A stretch of DNA of 16,896 nt from Christensenella sp. UBA4263 (GTDB lineage Bacteria; Bacillota; Clostridia; Christensenellales; Aristaeellaceae), in contig DGWH01000150.1 in the NCBI GenBank assembly GCA_002395225.1, positions 1 to 16,896 on the forward strand. The letters run 5' to 3'. The position numbers and the translations under genes are program-made. The first letter of the stretch is position 1, and each line of letters begins with the position of its first letter. Shown piece after piece: positions 1 to 7,485 of this stretch. The notes below the pieces were generated by a model. The model was not told the DNA's origin. It did no database searches and worked only from the letters and a program-made list of their open reading frames with translations.

Positions 1-20
1 GAAGGAAGGAGACTTACCTT

Positions 21-509
21 ATGAACAGCGCCACTCCGGACTTTTCTGTCCCCTTTACCTGGTCCGCCCCCATCACTAAGTCTCAGCAGCAAAACAATAC
101 CCGAAAGGGGATCATTGCCTTAATCGTGATCATTCTCTTCATGTTCCTTCTTTATCTGCTCATGCCTGTTCCACACGGCCAGGACAGGCAGCTTTGGATC
201 TGTCTCGTTCCCATCGGCGTCATCCTCCTCATCGCCGTCCCGTTGCTCCTCTTACAGGCCAATGCATCCAGTCCTCATGAAACCTATACCGTCGATGATG
301 TCTGTGTGAAAAACGGCTATGGCAGAGCGGCCATCTTCACTGTTTATAAGAAGGTCAAAAGTGTCCGGGTCTCCTCCAGGTATATTGAGCTAGACGACGG
401 AGTCCGGACCAATCACATCCGGCTGCCTGAGAGTAACGGAGAGCAGATCAGCGACTATATTCTGAGCCATCTGCCGGAAACTGCCGTCATCATCCGGTTC
501 AACGTCTGA
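21..509 (+). CDS. Small two-pass membrane protein, function unknown
   Basis: This is a 162-residue protein that I do not recognise. What can be seen is a polar N-terminus of about 29 residues, a hydrophobic segment at about 30-49 and a second at about 59-80. A soluble C-terminal part follows (about 85-162), with alternating beta-like stretches (TYTVDDVCVKNG, VKSVRVSSRYIELDDG) and a final helix. That arrangement resembles the membrane-anchored PH-like or YcxB-like small proteins of Firmicutes, but this is a resemblance of layout, not an identification. A GGAAGGAG ribosome binding site lies nine bases before the ATG, which supports the start. A strong hairpin terminator follows the stop within ten bases, so the gene ends its transcription unit. 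Its promoter and any upstream partner lie outside the window. Confidence 0.75.
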   Translation: MNSATPDFSVPFTWSAPITKSQQQNNTRKGIIALIVIILFMFLLYLLMPVPHGQDRQLWICLVPIGVILLIAVPLLLLQANASSPHETYTVDDVCVKNGYGRAAIFTVYKKVKSVRVSSRYIELDDGVRTNHIRLPESNGEQISDYILSHLPETAVIIRFNV

Positions 510-515
510 AAATTC

Positions 516-553
516 AAGACCGGCCCATCTGACAAAGCAGACGGGCCGGTCTT
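516..553. terminator. Hairpin terminator between convergent genes
   Basis: Two 16-base arms (516-531 and 538-553) are complementary except for one A/C mismatch and enclose a six-base loop (ACAAAG). The stem core is very GC-rich (GACCGGCCC/GGGCCGGTC). Tracts flanking it are only moderately T-rich on either strand. Its position, 7 bases after the plus-strand stop and 23 bases after the minus-strand GH27 stop, fits a bidirectional terminator. Confidence 0.8.
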
Positions 554-575
554 CCTGTTCAATTTTGATCCGTCT

Positions 576-1829
576 TCAGATTTCAACAGCCCACAGGGCC
601 ACATCATGCGGCCCCAGATTTGCCTCAAGAGCCGAATCCATACTCTGTCTGCCGGTCCACAGTTCCTTCGCCGTCCGCGGCGTGGCCTCAAGGCTTTCAG
701 GCGATACACGAATCGTCTGACTTTCCTCCGAGAGATTGAATGCTGCCACATAACGGTTTCCGTCCTGCCTGTATGCACACCAGACGCAGGACTTCTCATC
801 CCGACAGAGCGGACGTGACGCAGCCGTATTCTTCTCAATTTCCAGCAGTTCCTTATTGGTCAGAAGGGACAGCGTGAACGGATCATTCTTTGTCAGCTCG
901 CCGCCAATCATCAGGGGGGAACGCATCATGCACCACAGCGTCATCATGGTCCGCTGCTCCGCCTCCGTAAACTGGGTCCAGTTGCCCCGTGGATGATCCG
1001 GATAACACTGGCGCAACGCCCCGACCGGCAGCATGTCCGCATCCGGCCAGTGACCGGGGCCCGAATGAATGCACCACTTTTCCGCCCGCTCAAACATTCC
1101 GAGGAGCAGCGGCCATTCATCCCAGAAATCATCCGTGATCCGCCACATATTGGCATACTTCTTGAGATGTTCCGCCCGCTCCAGCGGTGCCGGTCCCGGC
1201 GAGAGGCTGAGCACAATCTCCCTCCCGCAGTTCCTGCTGGCCTCTGAAATCAGCTCAATCTCACGTGCACACCGGGGATATTCCCGTGCAATGTCGTCGC
1301 ATTTGACAAAATCCACGCCCCATTCGGCGTACAGCTGGAACAGCCGGTCATAATACGCCTTTGCCGCCGGCGTATCGGCACGAAGGCCATACATGTCCGG
1401 ATTCCATGCACAGACATCCGCCGGGTTTGCCGCATCGCTGCACGTGTAACGGCTTCCGTAAATCGGCAGATGCTGATGGGCTGCCATCCGCGGCAGGCCG
1501 CGCATGATGTGAATGCCGAATTTCAGTCCAAGAGAGTGAACAAACTCCGCCAGCGGGCCGAATCCTTTCCCGCCGGCGGCACTTGGGAACCGGTTTTCCG
1601 CCGGAATCAGGCGTCCGTATTCATCCATGTTCAGCGCCGCAAACGGAATGTATTCATGGGTGGCCGCGGTCGGCTGATACCACTCGATGTCCACCACCAC
1701 ATATTCCCATCCGAAGGGTTTGAGATATTTCGCCATGTATTCCGCATTTCGGCGAACCGTTTCCTCATTCACGCTGGCACCGTAACAGTCCCAGCTGTTC
1801 CAGCCCATTGGCGGTACAGATGCAAGCAT
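576..1829 (-). CDS. GH27 alpha-galactosidase-like glycoside hydrolase
   Basis: The protein is a 417-residue (beta/alpha)8 glycoside hydrolase of family 27, which normally removes terminal alpha-linked galactose. Diagnostic motifs are PPMGWNSWDCYG near the N-terminus (about residues 6-17), VDIEWYQ, and VDFVKCDD, where D178 is the expected catalytic nucleophile. WRITDDFWDEW follows, where D234 sits four residues after the arginine as the acid/base does in the family. A short C-terminal beta domain (from about residue 335) follows the barrel. There is no signal peptide, so the enzyme is probably cytoplasmic. The frame is open to an upstream ATG at 1850, but AGGAGG lies inside that extension seven bases before the ATG at 1829, so 1829 is preferred. 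The gene lies 34 bases after the GH43 stop, which implies an operon. Alpha-N-acetylgalactosaminidase activity cannot be excluded. Confidence 0.9.
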   Translation of the reverse strand: MLASVPPMGWNSWDCYGASVNEETVRRNAEYMAKYLKPFGWEYVVVDIEWYQPTAATHEYIPFAALNMDEYGRLIPAENRFPSAAGGKGFGPLAEFVHSLGLKFGIHIMRGLPRMAAHQHLPIYGSRYTCSDAANPADVCAWNPDMYGLRADTPAAKAYYDRLFQLYAEWGVDFVKCDDIAREYPRCAREIELISEASRNCGREIVLSLSPGPAPLERAEHLKKYANMWRITDDFWDEWPLLLGMFERAEKWCIHSGPGHWPDADMLPVGALRQCYPDHPRGNWTQFTEAEQRTMMTLWCMMRSPLMIGGELTKNDPFTLSLLTNKELLEIEKNTAASRPLCRDEKSCVWCAYRQDGNRYVAAFNLSEESQTIRVSPESLEATPRTAKELWTGRQSMDSALEANLGPHDVALWAVEI

Positions 1830-1863
1830 CGCTCTTCCTCCTATATTCATTTACCCGGGTATT

Positions 1864-2838
1864 TCACGGCTGAAACTGCTGATTTTCATACCGGAAAACC
1901 GGAAGCCCGTTTTCAAAATCCACCCGCATGATATAGCAGTGACGGTTGGGATCATACAGCGGATCCCCGATAATCTCGTCGTACTGACGGGCATGATAGG
2001 CGGTATAGACCAGGCCATTTTCCCCGCGGAAAAAGCTGTTGTGTCCTGGACCGTACAGGCCTTTCGCCGCATCCGTCTGAAGGACGGGATGATTCAGCTT
2101 GTGCCAGCAGGAAATGTCCATGAGGTCCGCATCCGCATCCGCCCAGAGAAGCCCCATACAGTATGCCGGGCTGGTATCGCTGGCTGAATAGGTCAGGTAC
2201 ACCCGGTTCCCTTCCCTGAGGAACGCAGGTCCCTCGTTGACCCAGAACTCATGGCGCTCCCAGGCATACGTGGGCGAGCTCAGCAGCATCTGCGGGGTTC
2301 CCAGCGTCGTGGGGCCGGTCATTTCGGCAATGTACAGGTTCGAAATTTTCCGGCCGACACTGACCTTCTCCGCCCACACGCAATAGGTCTTCCCGCCATG
2401 GCTGAAAATGGTCATGTCCAGGGAAAACTCCGTAAAGCTGAACGGATCATCCCGGTGCCGTGTGAGCATGCCGCATTCGACCCATTCATCCCGCATGGGA
2501 TCATCGCCGGTGCACATCAGCGCATACGGCCGGATGCGCCAGATATCCTCTTTTTCCCCGGCGGCAAAATAGATCATCCACTTATCGCCCCACCGGTGAA
2601 TCTCCGGCGCCCAGATATGCAGGCTCATGGGGCCGCTGGCATGACTGCGCCACAGAACTTTCTCCTCTGCCCCCGGCAGCCCGGTCAGTGAATCTGCCCT
2701 TCTGAGGACAATCGCATCGTAACTGGGAATGGAGGCGGTAAAATACCACGCATTTCCCTCATGCGTTATATACGGATCCGCCCGCTGCTCAATAAACGGC
2801 GTATTCCATGCGGTATGAAGATAATTGTTTCTGTTCAT
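1864..2838 (-). CDS. GH43 glycosidase, probable alpha-L-arabinofuranosidase
   Basis: The 324-residue protein has the length and motifs of a single-domain GH43 five-bladed beta-propeller. The three family carboxylates can be placed: D21 in RADPYI (general base), D141 in SLDMTIF (pKa modulator) and E202 in VNEGPAF (general acid). HIWAPEIHRW (about 74-83) and GPGHNSFF (about 263-270) are also typical; the latter carries the histidine near the propeller centre. Members closest to this pattern are mostly exo-acting alpha-L-arabinofuranosidases, but GH43 also contains xylosidases and the substrate is inferred. No signal peptide is visible. The ribosome binding site is weak (a G-run followed by GAGAAAG). 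It is followed closely by the GH27 gene, so the two enzymes probably trim arabinosyl and galactosyl decorations from imported plant oligosaccharides. Confidence 0.87.
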   Translation of the reverse strand: MNRNNYLHTAWNTPFIEQRADPYITHEGNAWYFTASIPSYDAIVLRRADSLTGLPGAEEKVLWRSHASGPMSLHIWAPEIHRWGDKWMIYFAAGEKEDIWRIRPYALMCTGDDPMRDEWVECGMLTRHRDDPFSFTEFSLDMTIFSHGGKTYCVWAEKVSVGRKISNLYIAEMTGPTTLGTPQMLLSSPTYAWERHEFWVNEGPAFLREGNRVYLTYSASDTSPAYCMGLLWADADADLMDISCWHKLNHPVLQTDAAKGLYGPGHNSFFRGENGLVYTAYHARQYDEIIGDPLYDPNRHCYIMRVDFENGLPVFRYENQQFQP

Positions 2839-2918
2839 CTTTCTCGTTTTCCCCCCGGCCTGTCAACAGGCATTCTGTATCCTGACAGACCCCTCTTCTG
2901 TTCCGTTCTCCGTGCTGA

Positions 2919-3986
2919 TTATGGCTTGCATGTTCCGCACGGCTGATATCCGGCCTGAATCGCTTCCTCTCTTGTTTCGAAGCGGATTCTGTTTTTCTCA
3001 CTCATTTTAACCGCCCCTTCGCATTCAGGCAAGTGAAATCTTTGCGATTTCATATTCCCGACATAGTATTCCACTGCCGGATGCTCCTGCGTCAGCTCCG
3101 GAGTCAGCTCCGCCCAGGACAGTGTATAGACGCTGTCAGGGTCATTGGGCATTCTCTCCGTCCTGACCGAAATGGACTTCCCGTCACTGGCAAGAACCAC
3201 CGTTCCGTGAAGATCCGTCCGAAATACCTGTGTGCCCATGGCCCGAAACCGCTCAAGCACACTTCGTGCAGGATGTCCGTACGTATTTTCGATGCCGACG
3301 CCAATCAGTGCAGCCCGGGGCTTTACCGCATTGAGAAAGTCCTCCCCGCTGGAGGAACTGCTCCCGTGATGCCCCACTTTCAGCACATCTGCCCGGAGCA
3401 GCTCCGGCGCGCGCTCAAGTGCCTCCATCTCCTCCGGTATTTCGGCATCCCCCGTAAAAAGAAACGAGGTATTCCCATACGAGAGACGCATCATGATGGA
3501 ATTGTCATTGGTATCCCCGAAAAGCTTGTAAGGGGCCAGAAAAGAAATTTCCGCCGCCCCCAGGGACAGTTTCGTACCGGCCAGCGGCATCTCAAACATC
3601 AGGTTCTGCTCTGCCGCCAGGTCCCGGAAGCGGAGGAAAACAGGATCATTATAGTAATAGACCGGTGTCAGGATCCGCTCTGTCCGGCACGCCGCAAGGG
3701 CCGCGGACAGGCCGCCCGCGTGATCGCTGTGGGGATGGGACAGAACCATGACATCAATCCCGGACAGGCCAAGGGTCCCGGTCAGGTAGCTGTAGATGAA
3801 CTGACTGTTGTCCGGCTTTCCCCCGTCAATCATCATGACTTTCCCGTCACACAGAACAATGGCCGCATCCCCCTGTCCCACATCAAGGAAATGGACCTCA
3901 AGCGAGGCCAGCGCAGAGGAACCCAGTATCCATACGAGCACTGACAGGACCAGCATCCCCCGGCAAATGCGAAGAACGCCGGACAT
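2919..3986 (-). CDS. Secreted ComEC-like metallo-beta-lactamase-fold hydrolase with C-terminal Ada-like zinc-binding domain
   Basis: The 355-residue protein begins with a typical signal peptide (about 1-28, ending SSALA). A ComEC/Rec2-type metallohydrolase domain follows: FLDVGQGDA, then the metal-binding HPHSDH at 84-89, FTGDAE at about 177-182, and GHHGSSSSS from about 205. The last 50 residues resemble the zinc-binding module of Ada (YVGN...RFHLPEC...PCGTCKP), with H318, C322, C350 and C353 as possible ligands. The ten or so membrane helices of true ComEC are absent, so this is a stand-alone exported hydrolase rather than the DNA uptake channel. The open frame continues upstream to a TTG at 4142, but that start has no ribosome binding site, while ATG 3986 has GGAAAGG before it and leads directly into the signal peptide. 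The substrate is unknown; nuclease or phosphodiesterase activity is a reasonable guess. Confidence 0.85.
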   Translation of the reverse strand: MSGVLRICRGMLVLSVLVWILGSSALASLEVHFLDVGQGDAAIVLCDGKVMMIDGGKPDNSQFIYSYLTGTLGLSGIDVMVLSHPHSDHAGGLSAALAACRTERILTPVYYYNDPVFLRFRDLAAEQNLMFEMPLAGTKLSLGAAEISFLAPYKLFGDTNDNSIMMRLSYGNTSFLFTGDAEIPEEMEALERAPELLRADVLKVGHHGSSSSSGEDFLNAVKPRAALIGVGIENTYGHPARSVLERFRAMGTQVFRTDLHGTVVLASDGKSISVRTERMPNDPDSVYTLSWAELTPELTQEHPAVEYYVGNMKSQRFHLPECEGAVKMSEKNRIRFETREEAIQAGYQPCGTCKP

Positions 3987-4056
3987 TTTCCTTTCCGTCT
4001 CCGGCCTCGCCCGGCCCAAAGCGGGTCCGGTTTTTCCGGCTCCGCCGTCATTCCTA

Positions 4057-4085
4057 TTGATCAAATGTTTCTCTCCCGGTATAAT
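4057..4085 (+). promoter_or_regulatory. Sigma-A-type promoter for the HD-GYP gene
   Basis: TTGATC (4057-4062) and a perfect TATAAT (4080-4085) are separated by exactly 17 bases. The predicted start near 4092 gives a leader of about 110 bases before the ATG at 4204. It sits in the 217-base divergent interval between the ComEC-like gene and the HD-GYP gene. No equally convincing promoter was seen for the minus strand there. Confidence 0.6.
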
Positions 4086-4203
4086 TCCGTCAGCAGCCGT
4101 CCCGCCGTACATCCAGCCGGAACTTCTGCATCTGTTATCCAATCTGTGACAAGTTCTGCACCATTCAGAGACGAAGGGTGCTCATTCAGAGAATGGAGGT
4201 TCA

Positions 4204-5457
4204 ATGAAACAGACCTTTACCGAACTGCGCGAACTGATCCGCGGCTTTGCATCGGCAATGAATCTCATTTCGCCCGAGGTGCAAAATCACCATCAGCAGG
4301 TCGCCTATCTTGCCTGCCGGCTCGCCCGTCAGCTGCAGATGCCGGAAAGCGTCCAGCAGCATGTCCTCTATGCAGGCCTTCTGCACGATGTCGGCTCCAT
4401 TATTCTCGGGCCGGACTCCAGCCGGATAGAGCCTGAGAAGAACCCGTTTGCCCTGGCAAAGAAAAGCGCTGAGATTCTGCAGCTTCTTCCGCAGACAAAG
4501 CCTCTTGCCTCCGTGCTTACCAGCAATCTCCTGACCAGCACGAACCTGCTGCGGCCCGTGACAAACCTCAGGGACATCATCGATGCGGGCTTCATCATCC
4601 GTACGGCGGATTATATTTCCCTTCAGATCCGGCCGGACATTCCGGTTCTCAATCAGGTCAAAACCCTCACAGAGAGCCTTCAGGAAAACGAACGCTTCTT
4701 CAGTTCCCGGGTCATCGATGCTTTCCTTGAGCTCAGTCAGATTGAATCGGTCTGGCTGGACCTGGTCATCCGTCCGGAGGCGTTTCTGGATTTCCTTCCG
4801 GCCAGCACACCGCTGACCCTGGAGCGCACCCAGTCCCTGACCGAGGTCGTGTCCCTGATCATCGACTTCCGTTCCCCCTTTACCGCCATGCACTCCGCCG
4901 GCGTGGCCGCCACGGCCGTTGAACTGGCGCGTCTGTCGGGGATGTCCGGCGAGGAGCAGCTGCTCATGCGGATTGCCGGCCATCTGCACGATCTGGGCAA
5001 GCTCAAAATTCCCAGGGAAATTCTGGAAAAGCCGGGCCGCCTGACGGACGAGGAGTTCAACATCATCAAGGAACATGCCTATTACACCACGATCTTCCTT
5101 CAGGACGTTCAGGGGTTTGAACAGATTGCCCTCTGGGCCGGCCTCCATCACGAAAAACTGAACGGAAACGGCTATCCGTTCCGTCTTCCGGCGGACAAGA
5201 TCCCCTTCGGCTCCCGCATCATGGCCTGTGCGGACATCTTTTCCGCCATCACGGAAGAGCGTCCGTACCGGAAAGGCATGCCCAGGGACAAGGCCATTCA
5301 GGTCATGCGTGAAAACGTCACCAACGGCACCCTGTCCCCCATCATCGTCGAATGTCTGCTGGACAACTATGACGCCATTGACGCGGAGCGGGATGCGCAG
5401 TCCCATATCCAGGGACGACGCTATTTTGAATCCCTCAAAAACACTCCGGACGCATAG
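4204..5457 (+). CDS. HD-GYP domain protein, putative cyclic-di-GMP phosphodiesterase
   Basis: The 417-residue cytoplasmic protein carries two HD-type regions. The N-terminal one (about 20-140) has NHHQQVA and LLHDVG (H61-D62), but its later part lacks clear metal-binding histidines, so it looks degenerate. The C-terminal one (about 215-395) is a well-formed HD-GYP domain: MHS (H230), GHLHDLGKLKIP (H262-D263, K266), EH at 290-291, HHEKLNGNGYP (315-325) with an intact GYP, and ACADIFSAIT (D344). HD-GYP proteins hydrolyse cyclic-di-GMP using a two- or three-metal centre; activity here is inferred. No receiver or membrane sensor domain is present, so the input is probably the N-terminal region. 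The ribosome binding site GGAGG is five bases before the ATG. The gene stands alone between a 17-base-spacer promoter and a strong terminator. Confidence 0.9.
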   Translation: MKQTFTELRELIRGFASAMNLISPEVQNHHQQVAYLACRLARQLQMPESVQQHVLYAGLLHDVGSIILGPDSSRIEPEKNPFALAKKSAEILQLLPQTKPLASVLTSNLLTSTNLLRPVTNLRDIIDAGFIIRTADYISLQIRPDIPVLNQVKTLTESLQENERFFSSRVIDAFLELSQIESVWLDLVIRPEAFLDFLPASTPLTLERTQSLTEVVSLIIDFRSPFTAMHSAGVAATAVELARLSGMSGEEQLLMRIAGHLHDLGKLKIPREILEKPGRLTDEEFNIIKEHAYYTTIFLQDVQGFEQIALWAGLHHEKLNGNGYPFRLPADKIPFGSRIMACADIFSAITEERPYRKGMPRDKAIQVMRENVTNGTLSPIIVECLLDNYDAIDAERDAQSHIQGRRYFESLKNTPDA

Positions 5458-5465
5458 TCAGGAAT

Positions 5466-5500
5466 ACCGGGACCGGCACAGCCGGTCCCGGTTCTTTCAT
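5466..5500. terminator. Rho-independent terminator after the HD-GYP gene
   Basis: A perfect 12-base-pair stem (5466-5477 with 5481-5492, ACCGGGACCGGC) closes a three-base loop and is followed by a T-rich tract (TCTTTCATTT). It lies nine bases after the HD-GYP stop and immediately beyond the stop of the convergent dehydrogenase gene, so it may serve both, although the T tract is better on the plus strand. Confidence 0.85.
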
Positions 5501-6534
5501 TTGTCCTCCCAGCGGTCCACATCCACGATGACCTTCATCACGGCCTCGCGGTTGTCGTCGATGTACTGATAGGCCCCCAGATATTCCGAGAACGGGAAAT
5601 GCCTTGAAATCAGCGGCTTCAGCTGGATTTTCCCTTCATTCACCCATTCAATGGCCTGTACATAATCCTCATGCCGGTACATCATGCTGGTGTTCAGGTC
5701 CAGCTCGTGGTCATTGAGCACGGCCAGATCCACATTCGCTTTCTTTCCAAAGACGGCAACCAGAATGATGGTGCTGCCCTTTCTGGCACTGGCAATGGCA
5801 TCGCCCATGGAAATATCATTTCCTGCGCAGTCGTAGATCACATCGGCCCGGTCCGGTCCGAAAGTGTCCAGCATGGCTTTTTCAAAGGGCACACTGCGCG
5901 TATTGACGGCCACATCCACCCCAAGGCGGCGGGCAATGTCCAGCCGCAGGTCGGAGATATCGGTAATCAGGATCTTTTTCGCCCCGGCTGCCCGGCAGGA
6001 CTGGGCCAGCAGGATGCCGATAGGCCCGGCGCCCAGAATCACCACATTGGCCCCGTCGATCTCCGGGAAGCGCCGGGCCGCATGCACCGTCACGGCCAGC
6101 GGCTCAATCATGGCGCCCTCATCATAGCTGAGGTTTTCCGGAAGCGGCGTAATCCTCCCCGGATCCGCCAGAAAGTACTCGCTGGCCAGGCCCGTGTCCT
6201 GGAAACCCATGACTTTCAGCTTTTCACAGAGATTGTACTTCCCGTGCCGGCAGGGATAGCACTCTCCGCAGACAATCTGCGGTTCCACCGTGACTTTCTG
6301 GCCAACGCTCAGGCCTGTTACCCCTTCGCCCAGGGCCGCTACCTCCGCGCTGACCTCATGTCCCTGGGTAACCGGATAGGAGGTAAAGGGATGTGTGCCG
6401 TGATAGACATGAATGTCACTCCCGCATACCCCGATCCGGTGCACCTTCAGCAGCACCTTGCCAGGCAGTGCCGAAGGGGTCTCCACTGTGCGAAAAATGA
6501 TTTTCCGTGGTTCCGTCATTACCTGCTGTTTCAT
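5497..6534 (-). CDS. Zinc-dependent medium-chain alcohol/polyol dehydrogenase in the rhamnose cluster
   Basis: The 345-residue protein belongs to the zinc-containing medium-chain dehydrogenase family (sorbitol, threonine and galactonate dehydrogenase relatives). Catalytic zinc ligands are visible as C37 in GVCGSD and H59-E60 in GHE, with E144 in MIEPLAV. The structural zinc lobe has C89, C92, C95 and C103. The nucleotide-binding motif GAGPIG lies at 168-173. ATG 6534 is chosen because AGAGGAG precedes it by about seven bases; the 16 extra upstream codons to 6582 have no such signal. It is the third gene after rhaB and rhaD, with a 60-base gap. Its substrate is not evident. Reduction of L-lactaldehyde, the product of the aldolase, or oxidation of a related sugar acid would both fit the neighbourhood, and neither can be chosen from sequence alone. 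Confidence 0.88.
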   Translation of the reverse strand: MKQQVMTEPRKIIFRTVETPSALPGKVLLKVHRIGVCGSDIHVYHGTHPFTSYPVTQGHEVSAEVAALGEGVTGLSVGQKVTVEPQIVCGECYPCRHGKYNLCEKLKVMGFQDTGLASEYFLADPGRITPLPENLSYDEGAMIEPLAVTVHAARRFPEIDGANVVILGAGPIGILLAQSCRAAGAKKILITDISDLRLDIARRLGVDVAVNTRSVPFEKAMLDTFGPDRADVIYDCAGNDISMGDAIASARKGSTIILVAVFGKKANVDLAVLNDHELDLNTSMMYRHEDYVQAIEWVNEGKIQLKPLISRHFPFSEYLGAYQYIDDNREAVMKVIVDVDRWEDK

Positions 6535-6594
6535 TTGATTTCTCCTCTTTAAGCGATGAACCGGCCATCTGCCGCGGTTCATCTGTCAGGAAAC

Positions 6595-7407
6595 TCAGTC
6601 AAGATAGCCTGCGCGGGCCTTAATCCCGAAGCGCTTTTCCAGCTGATGCATGGCATCATCCGAAATCGTATTGAGAAGCGGCAGATGCGCAATCTTCAGA
6701 TAGATCTCCGCTGCCTTTTCTGCCGTCTCAATCAGGCCGAAGGTCTCATCCAGATCCTTGCCGGCACCGTAAATGCCGTGCTGTGCCCAGACGACCAGAC
6801 GCGCCGTCTTCATCTTCTCTGCCGTGGCCTCGCCGATCTCGTTCGTGCCGCAGAGCATCCAGGGCAGTACATTGACGCCCTCAGGGAATACCACAATGCA
6901 TTCCGTGCACATCTGCCACAGCGTACGGGTAAATGCCCGCTCATCCAGATCGTGCACATAGGTCATGGCCAGCAGATTGGCCGGATGGCAGTGCATCACC
7001 ACACGGTTGGCCGGATCCACCGACAGTCTTGCCACATGGCTCATCATGTGTGCCGGGAACTCACTGGTAAACTGGCCGCCGTCCGAAAAGCCCCAGAGAA
7101 GGTCTGCCTGACGGCCGCTGTCCGCAAGCCGCACGATGCCCAGATTCACATCCGGCGCCACCTCAACATTCTTGAAGTACTTGCCGGTACCGGTCACCAG
7201 AAAATACCGTCCATCCAGCTCCGGTGCGGTAAATCCGGTCGGAATCGTCCGGATGACATGCCGCACATCCAGATACTGAGCAACCTCCTTGCCATCCAGC
7301 AGGAGCGAGATGTTTCCTCCGTTGCGCTCATCCCAGCCGTGATTATACATGTTCGTAGTTGTCCGGATCATTTCCACCAGAAACGGTGCCTCTAGTATCG
7401 GTTTCAT
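6595..7407 (-). CDS. rhaD: Rhamnulose-1-phosphate aldolase
   Basis: The 270-residue class II aldolase splits L-rhamnulose 1-phosphate into dihydroxyacetone phosphate and L-lactaldehyde. It aligns by eye along its full length with E. coli RhaD (274 residues). Shared blocks include GWDERNGGN, FLVTGTGKYFKNV, LWGFSD, the catalytic glutamate in TSEFPAH (E116), the zinc histidines in VVMHCH (H139, H141) and AQHG (H210), and DETFGLIETAEKAA. These separate it from fuculose-phosphate aldolase, which is shorter. A GGAGG ribosome binding site precedes the ATG. The gene follows rhaB by 78 bases and precedes the dehydrogenase by 60, so the three are probably co-transcribed. Confidence 0.95.
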   Translation of the reverse strand: MKPILEAPFLVEMIRTTTNMYNHGWDERNGGNISLLLDGKEVAQYLDVRHVIRTIPTGFTAPELDGRYFLVTGTGKYFKNVEVAPDVNLGIVRLADSGRQADLLWGFSDGGQFTSEFPAHMMSHVARLSVDPANRVVMHCHPANLLAMTYVHDLDERAFTRTLWQMCTECIVVFPEGVNVLPWMLCGTNEIGEATAEKMKTARLVVWAQHGIYGAGKDLDETFGLIETAEKAAEIYLKIAHLPLLNTISDDAMHQLEKRFGIKARAGYLD

Positions 7408-7485
7408 TTGTCATTCCTCCATATGTTCTATACAATCATGACCCGTACAGGTCAGACCGTTCCGTTTTTGCCCGGTCAGCCCCGT

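Noticed and set aside
2861..2866. TTGACA on the minus strand as a promoter for the GH43 gene
   Set aside because: A -10 at the correct distance would fall at or beyond the ATG, and no suitable hexamer exists there; the match is part of a short palindrome.
3033..3944. 303-codon open frame antisense to the ComEC-like gene
   Set aside because: There is no domain signature, and the opposite strand carries a complete metallohydrolase with signal peptide.
3987..4142. TTG-initiated 52-codon extension of the ComEC-like protein
   Set aside because: There is no ribosome binding site, it has a Gly/Arg-rich noncoding composition, and it would place the signal peptide internally.
4201..5406. 401-codon open frame antisense to the HD-GYP gene
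   Set aside because: It mirrors a GC-rich coding gene, lacks recognisable domains, and the plus-strand gene has full HD-GYP motifs, a promoter and a terminator.
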